From positions 1-48,620 of the forward strand of contig JANBPU010000121.1 in NCBI GenBank assembly GCA_027575805.1: a stretch of DNA of 48,620 nucleotides, written 5' to 3'. This DNA is from Mycoemilia scoparia. Its lineage: Eukaryota > Kickxellomycota > Kickxellomycetes > Kickxellales > Kickxellaceae. The stretch's first letter is position 1. Every line of letters starts with the position of its first letter. Under the pieces are notes generated by a model, which made no database searches, had not been told where the DNA came from, and worked only from the letters and a program-made list of their open reading frames with translations. The translations under genes were made by a program, and so were the position numbers. Positions 1 to 11,000 of the stretch are shown piece by piece.

Positions 1-68
1 TTCACTTAGCGAAGATGAATTGAATATGTTATAATTTGACATTATTAATAAATATTTATTTAAAATAG

Positions 69-204
69 AATTATACGTGAAAATAACTATGAAGTTGTAA
101 GTGATGGTAATCAGAACAATGATGCAATACAAGTATACATACCTATTAATGCAAACAATACTGTTAATACTCAAAATGCCAGTGGAGAAGAAAGATGTGG
201 ATAG
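69..204 (+). other. possible 3' terminal exon of a gene entering from the left
   Basis: An AG acceptor after an AT-rich stretch (ending at 68) is followed by an open frame of 44 codons ending in TAG at 202-204. The peptide is Asn-rich and polar. The sequence before it also has an open run that ends in a weak GTTATA donor. No domain is recognisable and the gene start lies outside the window, so this is only a candidate. Confidence 0.2.
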
Positions 205-289
205 CATTTTTTAATCATTTTAGTTTATATGGTTGTTTTTTTAAATAAAATCATCAAATCAAATAATGATCAAGCATATGTATAATCAC

Positions 290-316
290 AATAATGGTAC
301 CAATGGTACCATTATT
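290..316. repeat. perfect 12-bp palindrome with 3-nt loop
   Basis: AATAATGGTACC at 290-301 is followed by AAT and then its exact reverse complement at 305-316. It lies 13 bp outside the left end of the foldback element at 330-446 and could belong to the same insertion. Confidence 0.7.
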
Positions 317-329
317 TATCATCAATATG

Positions 330-446
330 ACTACGTCTCAAACGAAATTACTACATTACAGACGTAGATCAAAACTATGTCCATTCCATTTTGACGTAGA
401 ATGGAATCCAACGTCTCAGACGAAAATTCTATGTCTGAGATGTAGT
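330..446. repeat. foldback (MITE-like) element, about 117 bp
   Basis: The ends are inverted copies: the left end starts ACTACGTCTCAAACGAAATT and the reverse complement of the right end starts ACTACATCTCAGACATAGAA. The centre (383-407) is a near-perfect hairpin with arms ATTCCATTTT and AGAATGGAAT around GACGT, and a smaller hairpin with 8-bp arms (TCTCAGAC/GTCTGAGA) lies near the right end. The element therefore looks like a foldback along its whole length. No transposase is present. It abuts an ORF on the minus strand that runs from 687 into it. Confidence 0.5.
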
Positions 447-687
447 GGTTTTTGCCGTAGTGTAATAAATCACCTTCAATGAATTCATCAAATGCACAGG
501 ATAAGCCACTCTGGGCTGTCAAGAGTAGTTGTCTGAAATTGATTATCATTTCAGAAAAAGTGTCTTCAGTGACTCCATGGTTGTTGATGCTGGTATTATC
601 CAAAAGAAACAAGATGGTGTTACAGAACTGAATAAACAGTGTCTGACATATTTTACCTTTATCACTGGTAAGACTTTGGGCTTCCAT
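447..687 (-). pseudogene. unidentified ORF fragment truncated by the foldback element
   Basis: A minus-strand open frame begins with ATG at 687 and reads about 80 natural-looking residues before it enters the foldback element at 446; the last ~38 codons to 331 are element sequence. Around residues 25-50 it has a hydrophobic stretch and a GVTEDTF motif. I do not recognise the family. It could be the remnant of a gene, an exon, or chance. Confidence 0.2.
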
Positions 688-1367
688 TGTGTATGGTTGG
701 GTTTACACAATTGGGGGCTTTGGACTTTGGCTGGAGGGTGTTACTTTTGTGTTCTGTATGCAGGGAGCTGTGAGGTGGTGTGGAGTAGGTAGGTATAAGT
801 TGTGATGACCATCTATGATGTCATCACATCAATAATTACTTTTATCTTTATTTTTATTTTACTATCATTTACTTTATTTACTTCTGTTTATTTTACAGAA
901 GTTCCACGAATCATGACGCGACATAGCCCTCTGGCATATGTCCTCATAACACTGGATAACCTATATAAACTACTAACTTTTAACTAACATTTTTTAGGAT
1001 CATCATATTTTTAAATTCTATTTTATTTTATAAATAAAAACCGTTATAACGTACTTTACAGTACTTATAAAGTGTGTTATCTAACAGATACCACATAAGT
1101 GTATATGGTTGATAGAGTTGAAAGATAAAGGAATGCATTTATTGGGGAAAACACTGGCTTTATATACTTTTGAAGGTATAAGAAAGACAATAAAACATTT
1201 TTGCAAATAATCATTTTTTCTCATTGCAAGGTCAAAAAACAATTTTATTTTCTCCAAAAGAAAATTGTGGCTACTAAGTTGTGCCAATAATGATTGAGAT
1301 GTTGAATCTTTTTTTAGAAAATTTAAAAATTGACCATCATAAATATTGTGAAATATTTTATTTTAAC

Positions 1368-1475
1368 ATTTGGGTAATAATTTTTGAAGGGTGAATAATT
1401 ATAGGGGAAATCACAGTCAAATAGGTATCCATTTTTACTAGTAAACTTTCACCCTTCAAAAAGTATTACCTATAT
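1368..1475. mobile_element. MITE-like element, copy A
   Basis: About 108 bp with terminal inverted repeats of about 28 bp: the left end reads ATTTGGGTAATAATTTTTGA and the reverse complement of the right end ATATAGGTAATACTTTTTGA; both continue into AGGGTGAA. The internal core AATCACAGTCAAATAGG is shared with four other copies in this window. It is closest to copy F (both carry TTTTACTAGT before the right repeat). It is non-coding and too short to be autonomous. Confidence 0.7.
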
Positions 1476-1751
1476 GTCAGAATCTCCTTTGAAAATATAC
1501 CAGAATAATACCATGGATAAGAGCCAATGGTCCGTCAGGCTCCAGCCAATGTGTATGGTTTATAGGGCGGACTTGCAGGGAATGTGTGAGGGCGCCAATT
1601 TGTTTCCTTTTGATGGAGAGCCTGCCATATGTTGTAAAGAGCGGCGTATAATGGTGTGATGTATAAATAAGCAGACAAACGATTAATATGCGGGTATTAT
1701 CCAGTCACCAGATCAAAGTGCTTAAAGTTGCTTCTCAAGTAGCAGCTAGAG

Positions 1752-2809
1752 AAAAATACCTCATCCAAATAGAATTTGATGGCTGAGGCATTTTTCACCC
1801 ACCATTCACTGATAAAAATACCTCACCTTGGCCAAAACCTGTTTAGAGTTTAGCTAAAGCACGATGATTTGTTCCAGGGTTTTGTTTTAGATGGCCTGTA
1901 CAGCAAGGGTCTCAAAGTGCATTGTTTTGGGTGACACAGAAAAGCAAGCGTGAAAGCGGGTGTAATAAGCCCATTCTATCCAAGTGTTTGCGCTAAGAGT
2001 TATATGAACTTTCTCAAACCTTTCTATTCAAGTTGCTTAGAAATCAAAAGCCTGTATTTTGTTGGAGCTTTGCTCATTCTACCTTTCTATACACAAAGGT
2101 GACGAAACAAAAACAGCAATGACAGAAACCTAAGGCAAATCAGCCGGACTAGACCCATGCTATTTCTTGGAAAAATGCAAATCAAGTCCATTGTAAAATC
2201 TCCTGATATATGTTGTGCTTGTGTCTCTCAATGAATTGTAGTTCCTAGATACATACGTGTTATTTTGGCCATTGGATGTCTTGATACAAGCTTCTATGCT
2301 GTTTCTTGTAGACCTATCGCAGAAAGTTCTCAGAATGAGCCAGAAGGCTTTGGTTTTTTCTCAATCCTCAATTAGAGTCAAGTCTCTCGTCGTCAACATT
2401 GCACCACCTATACCACTCATGACATTTCTAACTTTAGTAGGGGTGGACCTGTCTTATGAATCCAGCGTATGGGCATTGATCTCTTCCTGGAAGAAATTAC
2501 AGTACATGGTCATAGTGCGTTGACAGTTTCAAGGGCATTCAGATATACAGCAATATTGCCTCTCTTCCTTGTGAGGCATTTTTAACTTTATACTTTATGA
2601 GCACTCTTTTATAAGCAGCTGATGGGTATATGTATGTATGTGAGTATAGACACATGCAGGCCCATATGCAAATCCCACGAAGAGCACCTTGAGGTATTTT
2701 ATTACAAAGCCTGTTTTTCCTTCTTTGCCCATTCCCAATCGCTTGCGTCTTTTTGATTTGACAAATGGTGTGTGAGTGGGGCAAAAATGCCTCAAGAAAA
2801 AATGCCTCA
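1752..2809. repeat. dispersed 12-mer AAAAATRCCTCA, six copies in both orientations
   Basis: Copies are at 1752-1763 (+), 1784-1795 (inverted), 1814-1825 (+), 2572-2583 (inverted), 2783-2794 (+) and 2798-2809 (+). The first three have A or G at the variable position; the last two form a direct repeat. Possible readings are binding sites of one factor or remnants of a repeat. Confidence 0.5.
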
Positions 2810-3023
2810 AATCTTGCATACATGGTAATACATAAACATTACTATAGTAATAACACCATCTCTGTGCGATCGTATTGCGACACAAGAATAATATCGCTCC
2901 CGCCTTGGCCTCGGGATTGATGTGAAACGTGAGGAGGTGGGGCAAAAGATGAAGGGGAAAATGAATTAGTTGGTATGCTTTGGGTTCGTTCCGAACTGAC
3001 AAATACCTAAAGACTATTTTGGG

Positions 3024-3031
3024 TATAAAAG
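3024..3031 (+). promoter_or_regulatory. candidate TATA box of the copper ATPase gene
   Basis: TATAAAAG lies about 205 bp upstream of the preferred ATG (3236). It matches the TATA consensus, but the distance implies a leader of roughly 170-180 nt. No copper-responsive element is clear nearby. Confidence 0.3.
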
Positions 3032-3235
3032 CTGATGGCTTTTCCCTTTGCTGTGAGGGTCTTTATTACAGTATAAACAACCGCTACTTGGTAGTAAAAC
3101 ATAGTAATATTCAACTTTGTTTTGTGCTTTAAAATCGTTCTTTCTTTAACCGCTTTTAGACAACTATAGTTCGTGCCTATACATATAAAACATACACACA
3201 TATACGCGACATACGATAAAGTCGAACACAAAAAG

Positions 3236-6226
3236 ATGTCGGATAGCAGAGGGGTCGGAGTAGTAGAAGAGAGCGAAAGTCCAAGTCCTATGGACGCCTC
3301 AACCATCAAAATAGGAAGCAGCTCCGAGAGCGATGGTCCCGTTCACATATTATCACTGTCGATAAAAGGAATGAGCTGCTCTTCATGCGTAGATAATATC
3401 GAAAAGGAGGTAGGCAGGCTTCCTGGAGTCAAGAAAGTCTCTGTTTCATTTCTGACCGGCGAAGGAGAGTTCGAGTACGATCCCAGAACCGTCAGCAAGG
3501 AGGAGATTGCCGAAAAAGTCGGTGACACTGGATATGAATGCGAGGTTTTGTCTGATCGCGAGATTGCCAAGCAGCCAAAACAAAAGAGTCATGTGGAAAC
3601 GAGGCTACTGGTCCAGGGAATGACTTGTAGCTCATGTGTAAACAATATCGAGAACCTCTTGGGAAAGCGTGCTGGTGTTATCTCCGTCAGTGTCAGTCTA
3701 ATGACTGGCGAAGTTGCCGTTGAGCATGACCCAGTGCTCATCGGTGCCCGCGAAATATTGACTATTATTGAGGACGGTGGATACAGCGCTGAGCTGGCAA
3801 ACACTGGTGATGGTGAAAACAATACAGGCTTCGAGGTTTCTAACATGGCAATGGAAAAGGCCCAAAAAGAAAGGCGCAAGGCCGCCATTCGTTTTTATGT
3901 ATCGCTAGTACTTGCCATCCCTACATACATCATCTCCATGATCTTCGACATGGCCCTTACCTCTGACAACCCAGTTGGAAAGAAGTTCCATCGCAAGGTT
4001 TTCAAAGACTACTCAGTTAGCACCATCGTCCTTTTCTTCCTTGCAACTGCCTGCCAGTTTACTCTCGGTCTGTACTTTTATAAGCATGCTTACAGAACAG
4101 TCGTCAAAGCTCGCTCAGCCAACATGAATGTCCTGATTGCATTGGGCACAACCGGTGCTTACGTGGGGTCGATTATTAGTGTTACTACTCAGAACGGTGC
4201 TGGCGAACAGTTCTTTGAGACCTCGGTATTTTTGATTGCTTTCGTTCTTTTAGGTAGATGGCTCGAGGCTGTTGCCAAGGGCCAGACTGCCAGCGCTGTT
4301 GGTTCTTTGGTGAAGATGCAGCCAGAAACCGCTCTATTGGTTTCGCAGGATAGCCAAGGCCACGAATCTGTTACCGAGATTCCTGTTTATCAAGTCCAGC
4401 CTGGTGACAAACTCCAGGTCAATGCTGGCTCGCGAGTGCCTTGTGATGGCGTAGTGATTGCCGAAAATGAAAATACACCATCTGATGAGGTTATTACTGA
4501 AATCGACGAGTCCCTTCTTACTGGTGAGTCGCATCCAGTTGCCAAATTTCCAATGACCGAAGTCTTTGGCGGAACACTAAACATCTCCCGCCCTATGAGG
4601 TTCCGTGCTACTGCTGTTGGCGGCTCGTCAACACTGGCAAGAATAGTTCGTCTAGTTCGTGATGCTCAGGCCAACAAGCCACCCATTCAGGAGATTGCCG
4701 ATCGTGTTGCTGGTCGATTTGTCCCCGTTGTGCTCCTGCTCTCGGTAATCACATTTGTCATCTGGATTTCTATCGGTGCTGCTGGCAAGATCCCAGAGGA
4801 CTGGCTCAAGTCGAGCTCTATGGGTATCATGAGCAAATCAGGACATATGACTCCCAAGAAGAGCATCGGCATCTTCTCCCTTTTGTGCGCAGTCAGCGTT
4901 TTAGTCATTGCATGCCCCTGTGCCCTCGGCTTGGCTGCTCCAACTGCTGTTATGGTCGGTGTCGGAAAGGCCGCTAGATACGGTATTCTAGTCAAAGGCG
5001 GCGGCATAGCACTAGAGGCCGCTAGTAAGGTCGATGTCATTGCTTTCGACAAGACTGGAACTCTGACTGTCGGAAAGCCATCCGTTACTGCCCACGCCGT
5101 TTCCAGTGACAGTAGCTCTGTACGCTGGCTGTTGCAAATTGCTGGTGAAATCGAGTCCAGAAGCAGTCATCCTCTTGCCGTTTCACTTGGCAGTTATATC
5201 AGCGAGAATTGGGGCGTGCTTGAATCTACATTTGAGGGTGATATAAAGGAAGTTCCAGGCCACGGTATGATTGCTATCACGCAGGTACCAGAGGACATTG
5301 CCTACGACTTGAATGTATCCGGAAAGCGTATTGCTGTCCTAGTTGGTAACGAAAGATTGCTTAACAACCAGAGGTGCCAGGTTGCAGTCCCAAGCGTCAG
5401 CCAAAGAGATGAATGGGCTGAGCAAGGTGCATCTCTTGTATTTGTTGGATTCGCACCTGTTGACGAAAACGGTGAAATTGGATTTGATGGTAGCTCTGTT
5501 GCTGGCTTTGGCCTTGCTGACCAACTTCGTCCTGAATCAGGTGCCGTAATTGAAACCTTGAAGAAGCTTGGCAAGGAAGTCTGGATCATCTCCGGTGATA
5601 ACCAGCGCACTGTTAATGCAGTAGCCAGACAGCTGGGAATCACCAACATCATGGCTGGTGTCTTGCCTTCAGACAAATCTGACAAAGTAAAGTGGCTTCA
5701 GCAGCGTGGACGTAACTTAGAAAAGGATCTGGAACAAGGCACTAGTACTGACAAGGCAGGCAAAAGTCCTGGCGGCTTCTTCAAACAGGCATCAAACTCT
5801 CTGCTTGCTGTTCTCAGGAAGATCTTCAGACGCAACAAGTCCAAGCCCTATGCAGTTGTTGCCATGGTTGGCGATGGTATCAATGATGCACCAGCTCTTG
5901 CACAAGCAGATGTCGGAATAGCGATTGGGTCAGGTACAGCAGCAGCCATTGATACTGCCCCAGTCATTCTCATGCGCTCTGACATGCGTTCCCTGGTTAC
6001 CTTCCTTCGTCTTTCTAAAACAACATTCACTCGCATCCTTCTCAACTTTATCTGGGCCTCTGGATACAATATTATTGGAATTCCCTTGTCGGCCGGCCTT
6101 CTTTACCCAATTGCAGGTATTGGAATGCCTCCAGCTCTTGCTGGTATTCTCATGGTTGCCAGCAGTCTCAGTGTGATGATCAGCAGTCTCTCCCTAAAGT
6201 TTTTCCGTGAGAAAAAGAACTTGTAA
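3236..6226 (+). CDS. CCC2: copper-transporting P1B-type ATPase (CCC2/ATP7 family)
   Basis: Intronless gene of 996 residues. Family role: pumps Cu(I) into the late Golgi/secretory lumen to load cuproenzymes, receiving copper from the ATX1 chaperone. Visible motifs are two N-terminal heavy-metal-associated domains with GMSCSSC (45-51) and GMTCSSC (128-134), the TGES actuator loop (429-432), the intramembrane CPC triad (560-562), DKTGT with phosphorylated Asp605, the SHP motif of copper pumps (His645) and GDGIND (879-884). Two metal-binding domains is the number in yeast Ccc2; vertebrate ATP7A/B have six. An in-frame ATG at 3173 exists, but the start at 3236 is preferred because the intervening 21 codons look like leader. 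All catalytic motifs are intact. Confidence 0.95.
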   Translation: MSDSRGVGVVEESESPSPMDASTIKIGSSSESDGPVHILSLSIKGMSCSSCVDNIEKEVGRLPGVKKVSVSFLTGEGEFEYDPRTVSKEEIAEKVGDTGYECEVLSDREIAKQPKQKSHVETRLLVQGMTCSSCVNNIENLLGKRAGVISVSVSLMTGEVAVEHDPVLIGAREILTIIEDGGYSAELANTGDGENNTGFEVSNMAMEKAQKERRKAAIRFYVSLVLAIPTYIISMIFDMALTSDNPVGKKFHRKVFKDYSVSTIVLFFLATACQFTLGLYFYKHAYRTVVKARSANMNVLIALGTTGAYVGSIISVTTQNGAGEQFFETSVFLIAFVLLGRWLEAVAKGQTASAVGSLVKMQPETALLVSQDSQGHESVTEIPVYQVQPGDKLQVNAGSRVPCDGVVIAENENTPSDEVITEIDESLLTGESHPVAKFPMTEVFGGTLNISRPMRFRATAVGGSSTLARIVRLVRDAQANKPPIQEIADRVAGRFVPVVLLLSVITFVIWISIGAAGKIPEDWLKSSSMGIMSKSGHMTPKKSIGIFSLLCAVSVLVIACPCALGLAAPTAVMVGVGKAARYGILVKGGGIALEAASKVDVIAFDKTGTLTVGKPSVTAHAVSSDSSSVRWLLQIAGEIESRSSHPLAVSLGSYISENWGVLESTFEGDIKEVPGHGMIAITQVPEDIAYDLNVSGKRIAVLVGNERLLNNQRCQVAVPSVSQRDEWAEQGASLVFVGFAPVDENGEIGFDGSSVAGFGLADQLRPESGAVIETLKKLGKEVWIISGDNQRTVNAVARQLGITNIMAGVLPSDKSDKVKWLQQRGRNLEKDLEQGTSTDKAGKSPGGFFKQASNSLLAVLRKIFRRNKSKPYAVVAMVGDGINDAPALAQADVGIAIGSGTAAAIDTAPVILMRSDMRSLVTFLRLSKTTFTRILLNFIWASGYNIIGIPLSAGLLYPIAGIGMPPALAGILMVASSLSVMISSLSLKFFREKKNL

Positions 6227-6660
6227 TTTCCTTTTGTATTCATACATCAATAATATTTTAGAATCTTTAGTAATCGTTTCTATTTCACAGATCATTATTT
6301 ATATATTATTTTATAATTTCATTACAATAATTTGCAGTCAAGATTAAATAAACCTGTTGTTTATTTGCTATGTATTTTTGAAATTAAATCTCAACTGGCT
6401 TTGATTATAAATTGGCCTTGATAAACAAAATGAAAAGTTAGTTGATGATTAAGCCTTTTGTTACTCCTAAAGAGGTAGCCATATGCCACATACACTAAAG
6501 GGTGTGTTTACCAAATTAAATAAAATTATCTAGTTAGAAAATGAAAGGTTAGTTCAATGCTAATTTTAAAGCTTTGCCCATAAGTATTGCTTTTCAGTAT
6601 ATATGCACAAATTCTCTTTTTCTGATATCATCAAAATACAAAACATACGAGTATAAAAAG
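6227..6660. other. intergenic, CCC2 to TCA17
   Basis: AT-rich spacer of 434 bp between two genes on the same strand. It must hold the 3' end of the copper ATPase transcript and the promoter of the next gene. No element, ORF or clear TATA box was recognised. Confidence 0.5.
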
Positions 6661-7664
6661 ATGGAGATCAACGCTATAGCAATCCTCGGACCACAGGTTA
6701 GTTGTTTAATTGGAAAGAGCAAATCTTATACAAAATTTTAAAATTTAAGCCTTACTGATTTTAACTTTAATGAACAGAACAATCAGCTTTACTTTAAATC
6801 ATTTATTAATGACGAGCTAGATGGCAAATATCAGCAGATAATTACAGCAGCATGCGATACTTTAGAAGAAAGTCGTAAGTTTTTGTATAAATAAATTACT
6901 GTGGTATTAGATGTTTGGATTGTTGCAGCCATCCAAGGATGTTAAAACAAAATGATGTGGTGATCTTAAAAACAGTCGAATCGAAGCAATCCAATACTGA
7001 TTCGTATCTAGGGTTGCTCCAAACAGCAGATAATGTGGTAGTGTAAGTAAATAAGATTGTATATCGAGCTATCCAAAAGCTTTTCATGTAACGAATTGGA
7101 TCTTTTGTTAAATGTATTTGTTGCTTAGACATGGCTATGTAACAAACACCAATATCAGGTTACTAGTCATAATAACATTACCAGAACATATGCTTCGTGG
7201 CTCTGATGTTCAAAGGGTAAGATCATTCAGATTGTAATCACTGCCATTCTAATGTTATTACATAAAGTGATTAAATTGCAGGTTCTCCACCAAAAGGGAA
7301 CAGTCCTGTACCCTCATGCCACCAGCAAGTTTGGCCCATAATCCATACATTTTAGGCTTGTATTGGAGAGGTTATTCTAGTACACTTATAGAAGAGCTTC
7401 TGCCAAATATCCTCCAGTTTAAATTAATAATAGCTCACAACACACTGAATTATATAGGTTTTGCGCCAAATACACGTTGCCTATGTGTCTGTAGTTTGCA
7501 ACCCATTTTTCAACTTTAAGAGAATCGATGGACATGTGGCAGAGCCGGGGCTTATAGACAAAGAGCTTTCTGAGAGCGTAAAGTTTAGCATACTTTTAAG
7601 CAAGATTCGTGATAATGCGTTGATCAAACCAAGAGTTGATAGTTTCCCGCCACAAGCAGTCTAG
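6661..7664 (+). CDS. TCA17: TRAPP complex subunit TRAPPC2L/Tca17
   Basis: Spliced gene of 164 residues with exons 6661-6696, 6778-6874, 6976-7042, 7129-7216 and 7458-7664. Joined length is 495 nt, in frame to TAG. The sedlin-like longin fold is recognisable from NNQLYFKSF near the start, SYLGLLQTADNVVVHGYVTN in the middle and VCNPFFNF near the C-terminus; these match the TRAPPC2L landmarks LYLGLL, YGYVTN and MCNPFYNP. Role: small subunit promoting assembly of TRAPP complexes in Golgi/endosomal traffic. Donors are GTTAGT, GTAAGT, GTAAGT and GTAAGA. The exon 3 acceptor (AG at 6974-6975) was chosen because the nearer AG sites break the frame. The last intron (7217-7457, 241 nt) is the longest and holds a possible pseudo-exon at 7282. 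Confidence 0.85.
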
Positions 7665-8007
7665 CCAAAAATTATTGTTCTACTAGCTTATTCAATACAG
7701 CATTCCTTTTATCCAAATTGAAATCAAATGGATCATAATTTTTGAATGGCGACCATTTGCTAATAGACTGTGATTGCCCCTTTAATTGTTGGCCACCAAA
7801 AGGTAGCCTTCAAAAACTTCCAGCCATATTTCATCTCAATAACCCATAATATTAAAACTTGGATAGTTTGATTCGAATTAAGGATCATTGGCATACACAT
7901 ATTCATACGCCCCATACATCATAACCTAATACACCCCAAGTCGCTTCTGAGTGAAGAAATGCACTGTTGGTGCACTAGTGGCCAAAATAAACCAACAACA
8001 ATAGAAA
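7665..8007. other. intergenic, TCA17 to ZZ/EF-hand gene
   Basis: 343 bp containing MITE-like copy B (7725-7830), which takes up nearly a third of the spacer. The remaining ~180 bp upstream of 8008 is the presumed promoter of the ZZ/EF-hand gene. No clear TATA box. Confidence 0.5.
7725..7830. mobile_element. MITE-like element, copy B
   Basis: About 106 bp. The left end carries TGGATCATAATTTTTGAA, nearly identical to the left end of copy D; the right end carries CCTTCAAAAAC. Read on the minus strand, the interior contains CTTTTGGTGGCCAACAATTA and then GGGGCAATCACAGTC, matching copy D read on the plus strand. It also shares ACCATTTGCTAATA with copy E. It sits 60 bp after the TCA17 stop codon. 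Confidence 0.65.
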
Positions 8008-11000
8008 ATGTCACTAACATCATCGAGATGGTTTGCCGCCAACAGACTGTTCAATTCACATACTGCTTCTGCAGCAGGACAAGCTGCTGGTGACGGTCCA
8101 AAAATGAGTACAGTTGCTCTTGGAATCCTCACTGGCGCAGCCATTTACATCCTCTACTCATCATGGTCAACTTCCACTCGGACCAATCAGAGGTCACGAA
8201 AAAGACACTTAGCAAGATTTGGCGATGAAGATTACAGAGCGTTTGATTCAATAAACGCTGCCAACGATGATTTGGAGGAGGAACAACAGGAACAGCAGAC
8301 CCAGAGACACAGATTAAGAAGAACCAGTGAAACTTCTTTAGAACGCACTGGTGCTATCCGAAGAACAAGACGGTGGATGCGCAGAAGATCCAGTGGCACG
8401 ACATCTGCTACATTGACATCTGCTCGAAATGATGATGGGTCATCACCATCACCACAAAGAGCCAGAGCCAGTGCCTCGACGAGGTCGGCTGGTACCGAGA
8501 GAAGCAGGAGAGAAAGCTTTGGATTCAATTATCTTTCTGATGAAGATGAGGATGAGGAAGATGAGGAAGACCGTGAGAATGATGCTAATCACCACCACCA
8601 TGGTAACAGCAGTTTCTTTTCAATTATTGATCCTGATATTGCTGAAGAGGCAACAAATGCCCTTAACCAAGAGGATAATGAAAATCCCCAAGGAGATGGC
8701 GAAGAAGGTTCAGAGGAAAGACGGCAGCAACAATGGTTCCATCAAAGAGCTGCTACATCATCTCCAACCAGAATAGTTATAAATGAATCTGGGCTTGACG
8801 CTGATATGTGGAATATGGTAGAACAAGGTATTCAGGCCAGCAATGCAGCCCACCGCCGTCAAAGACAACGCGAGCTTCAAACTAACAGAATTACCACTGA
8901 CGATGACAACGACAATGATGATGAAGGGGAAAATTCTGCCAGAAACAGACAGCCACTAGCCGCGACTTCTGGTACTGAAGATAACAATCGCAGAGACTCC
9001 GATGAAGAAGACTCTGATAATGACGGTAGATCGGTGGGAACTGGCGACAATCCATCTCAAGATTTTCAAAATACCAGTGACATCATGGATGAACTGCTTT
9101 ACAATCTCCAAGGCCTCGGTTCCTCCACTGGGCCTGGTGATGGTGATGCTGCTGCAAATGCCGATGGGCAAGGTGGTGGTGGTGGTAGTGGCCATATCCA
9201 GTTTGTTGATAAAGAATCACCACTACATCCGTCAGCAATCGACATGGAATTTTTCAACTTAATCCACTCAATAATCCAAGACCAGACCAGACGCAGTTCA
9301 ACAATACACCGCGGCGTGACCTGTGACAACTGCAATACTAGTCCAGTCCGTGGAATCCGTTTTAAATGCACCCAATGCTCCGACTACGACTTGTGCGAAA
9401 GCTGTGAGGCCCAAAATGCCCATGGTGGACATTTGATGCTCAAAATTAGAGTACCCCTTCCACATCTAATAAACCCGCGTGTTCCCCTCATAAGAAAACT
9501 ATACCCTGGTTCATTAATAAACAGTGGCGGCGGTGGTGGTCTTGGAAACATTAATATTGAGATTAGCTCGAAGCTTAAACGCGAACTTGAAGCTACCACC
9601 CACTTTACTAGATCAGAACTTCGGAGTCTGTATAAAGAATTCAGGTACTTGGCTGTTATCCACAATGATGGTGAGACCGAATGCATTACCAGAGATATTT
9701 TCAACATGTGTCTTGGTCCTCATGGGATTGATGGTGGACTCCTGGCCGATCGACTGTTTAGATTCTATGACCAGGATGAAGACGATATAATCACCTTCAA
9801 AGAGCTGGCACAAGGGTTGTCAGTCTATCTAAAAGGCACGCTTAAGGAAAAGGCCAAAGTATTGTTCAGGTGCTATGACATCAATGGCGATGGAAAAATT
9901 ACTAGGGACGAGCTTAGGGCTATGCTTGAAGCCTTTGCCGACTGTAGTCGTGACTTGATGAAAGAGATGGTTCGGTCTATGGAAGATGAGATGCTTGAGC
10001 CAGTATCAAAGTTGCTGCCAACTCAGCCTATCTCTGCGGCATTCGTTACACCCATTCCTCCAGATGCTCCATCTGCACTTGAAAAGGAAGTGGCGGCGTT
10101 GAGAGCCGAGGTATCTGCATTAAGAGACAACACTGGTGAGAATAGTCAGCATCATACTCATGGTAATCTGAGAGTAGCAGCGACATCCTCTTCGGGTTTC
10201 CAGAGCGGCAGTGGTCATGAAGAAGAAGAGGAGGAGGAAGAGGAGGAGGAAGAGGAGGAAGAAGACGAAGGTAATGAGCACAACAACCACCAACATAGTC
10301 CAGCTACTAATTCAAGCAACAATGATGAGAGTGGAGAAGCAGATATCCATCAAGGTCAGAGAAGAGACACACAGGCAGAGAGCCATAGGGGAGGATACGA
10401 AACTGAGTCCTCATCAGCATCGTCATCTTCAGCCCAAAACTCTGTTATATCGGACCAGTTTTCCCTTAACACTCCAAGAATGAACAGTCTTAACCAAACC
10501 TCTAACAATGCCAATTCTCAACAAACTGTTGTTGCCAGCAGCCAACAAGATCATAGCCAAAGACCCCAAATCAATGGCCAACAATCTCACCAGTTCCAGC
10601 AACAGCAGCAAAGTAGTATAAATTCCAATTCCCAGTTTTCACATTACAATACCACCACCACCACTACTACTGGAGGAGGAGGTCTAAACTCAAGCCACAG
10701 AGGAAACTCTAACCCTCGTCTCAACCATCCTGCCACATCCAATTCCAATAACCCTACCAGCCTGGTGGCAATAGCAGACCACCACCACCACCATTACGAC
10801 TATATCCCAACTTCCCACAACAGCAGGCTACGAGGTGGCCCTGGTTCAATAAACAGCACAGCACCAACCGAACTAAGCCATCCTACCCCACTCCCAACCA
10901 CATTTTCAAAAACATCCCGGCTGTGGAACGATCCAACCGAAGATGAAGACTGGCCAATCATGGAGGCATTAAGCCAAGATGCAATTTCAAATATTGTAGA

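Larger units (their letters stand above)
1..3235. other. gene-poor left flank
   Basis: No convincing complete gene is visible in these 3.2 kb. The stretch holds a possible terminal exon at the extreme left, a perfect palindrome, a foldback element next to a truncated ORF, a T-rich tract around 838-898, one MITE-like element (1368-1475), a 12-mer repeated six times between 1752 and 2809, and the upstream region of the copper ATPase. Other open frames here are short, unrelated to families I know, and unsupported by splice sites. Confidence 0.6.

Noticed and set aside
2539..3002. overlapping minus-strand frames of 94 and 135 codons
   Set aside because: No domain, His/Tyr/Thr repeats from a TATG microsatellite, and the position overlaps the presumed copper ATPase promoter.
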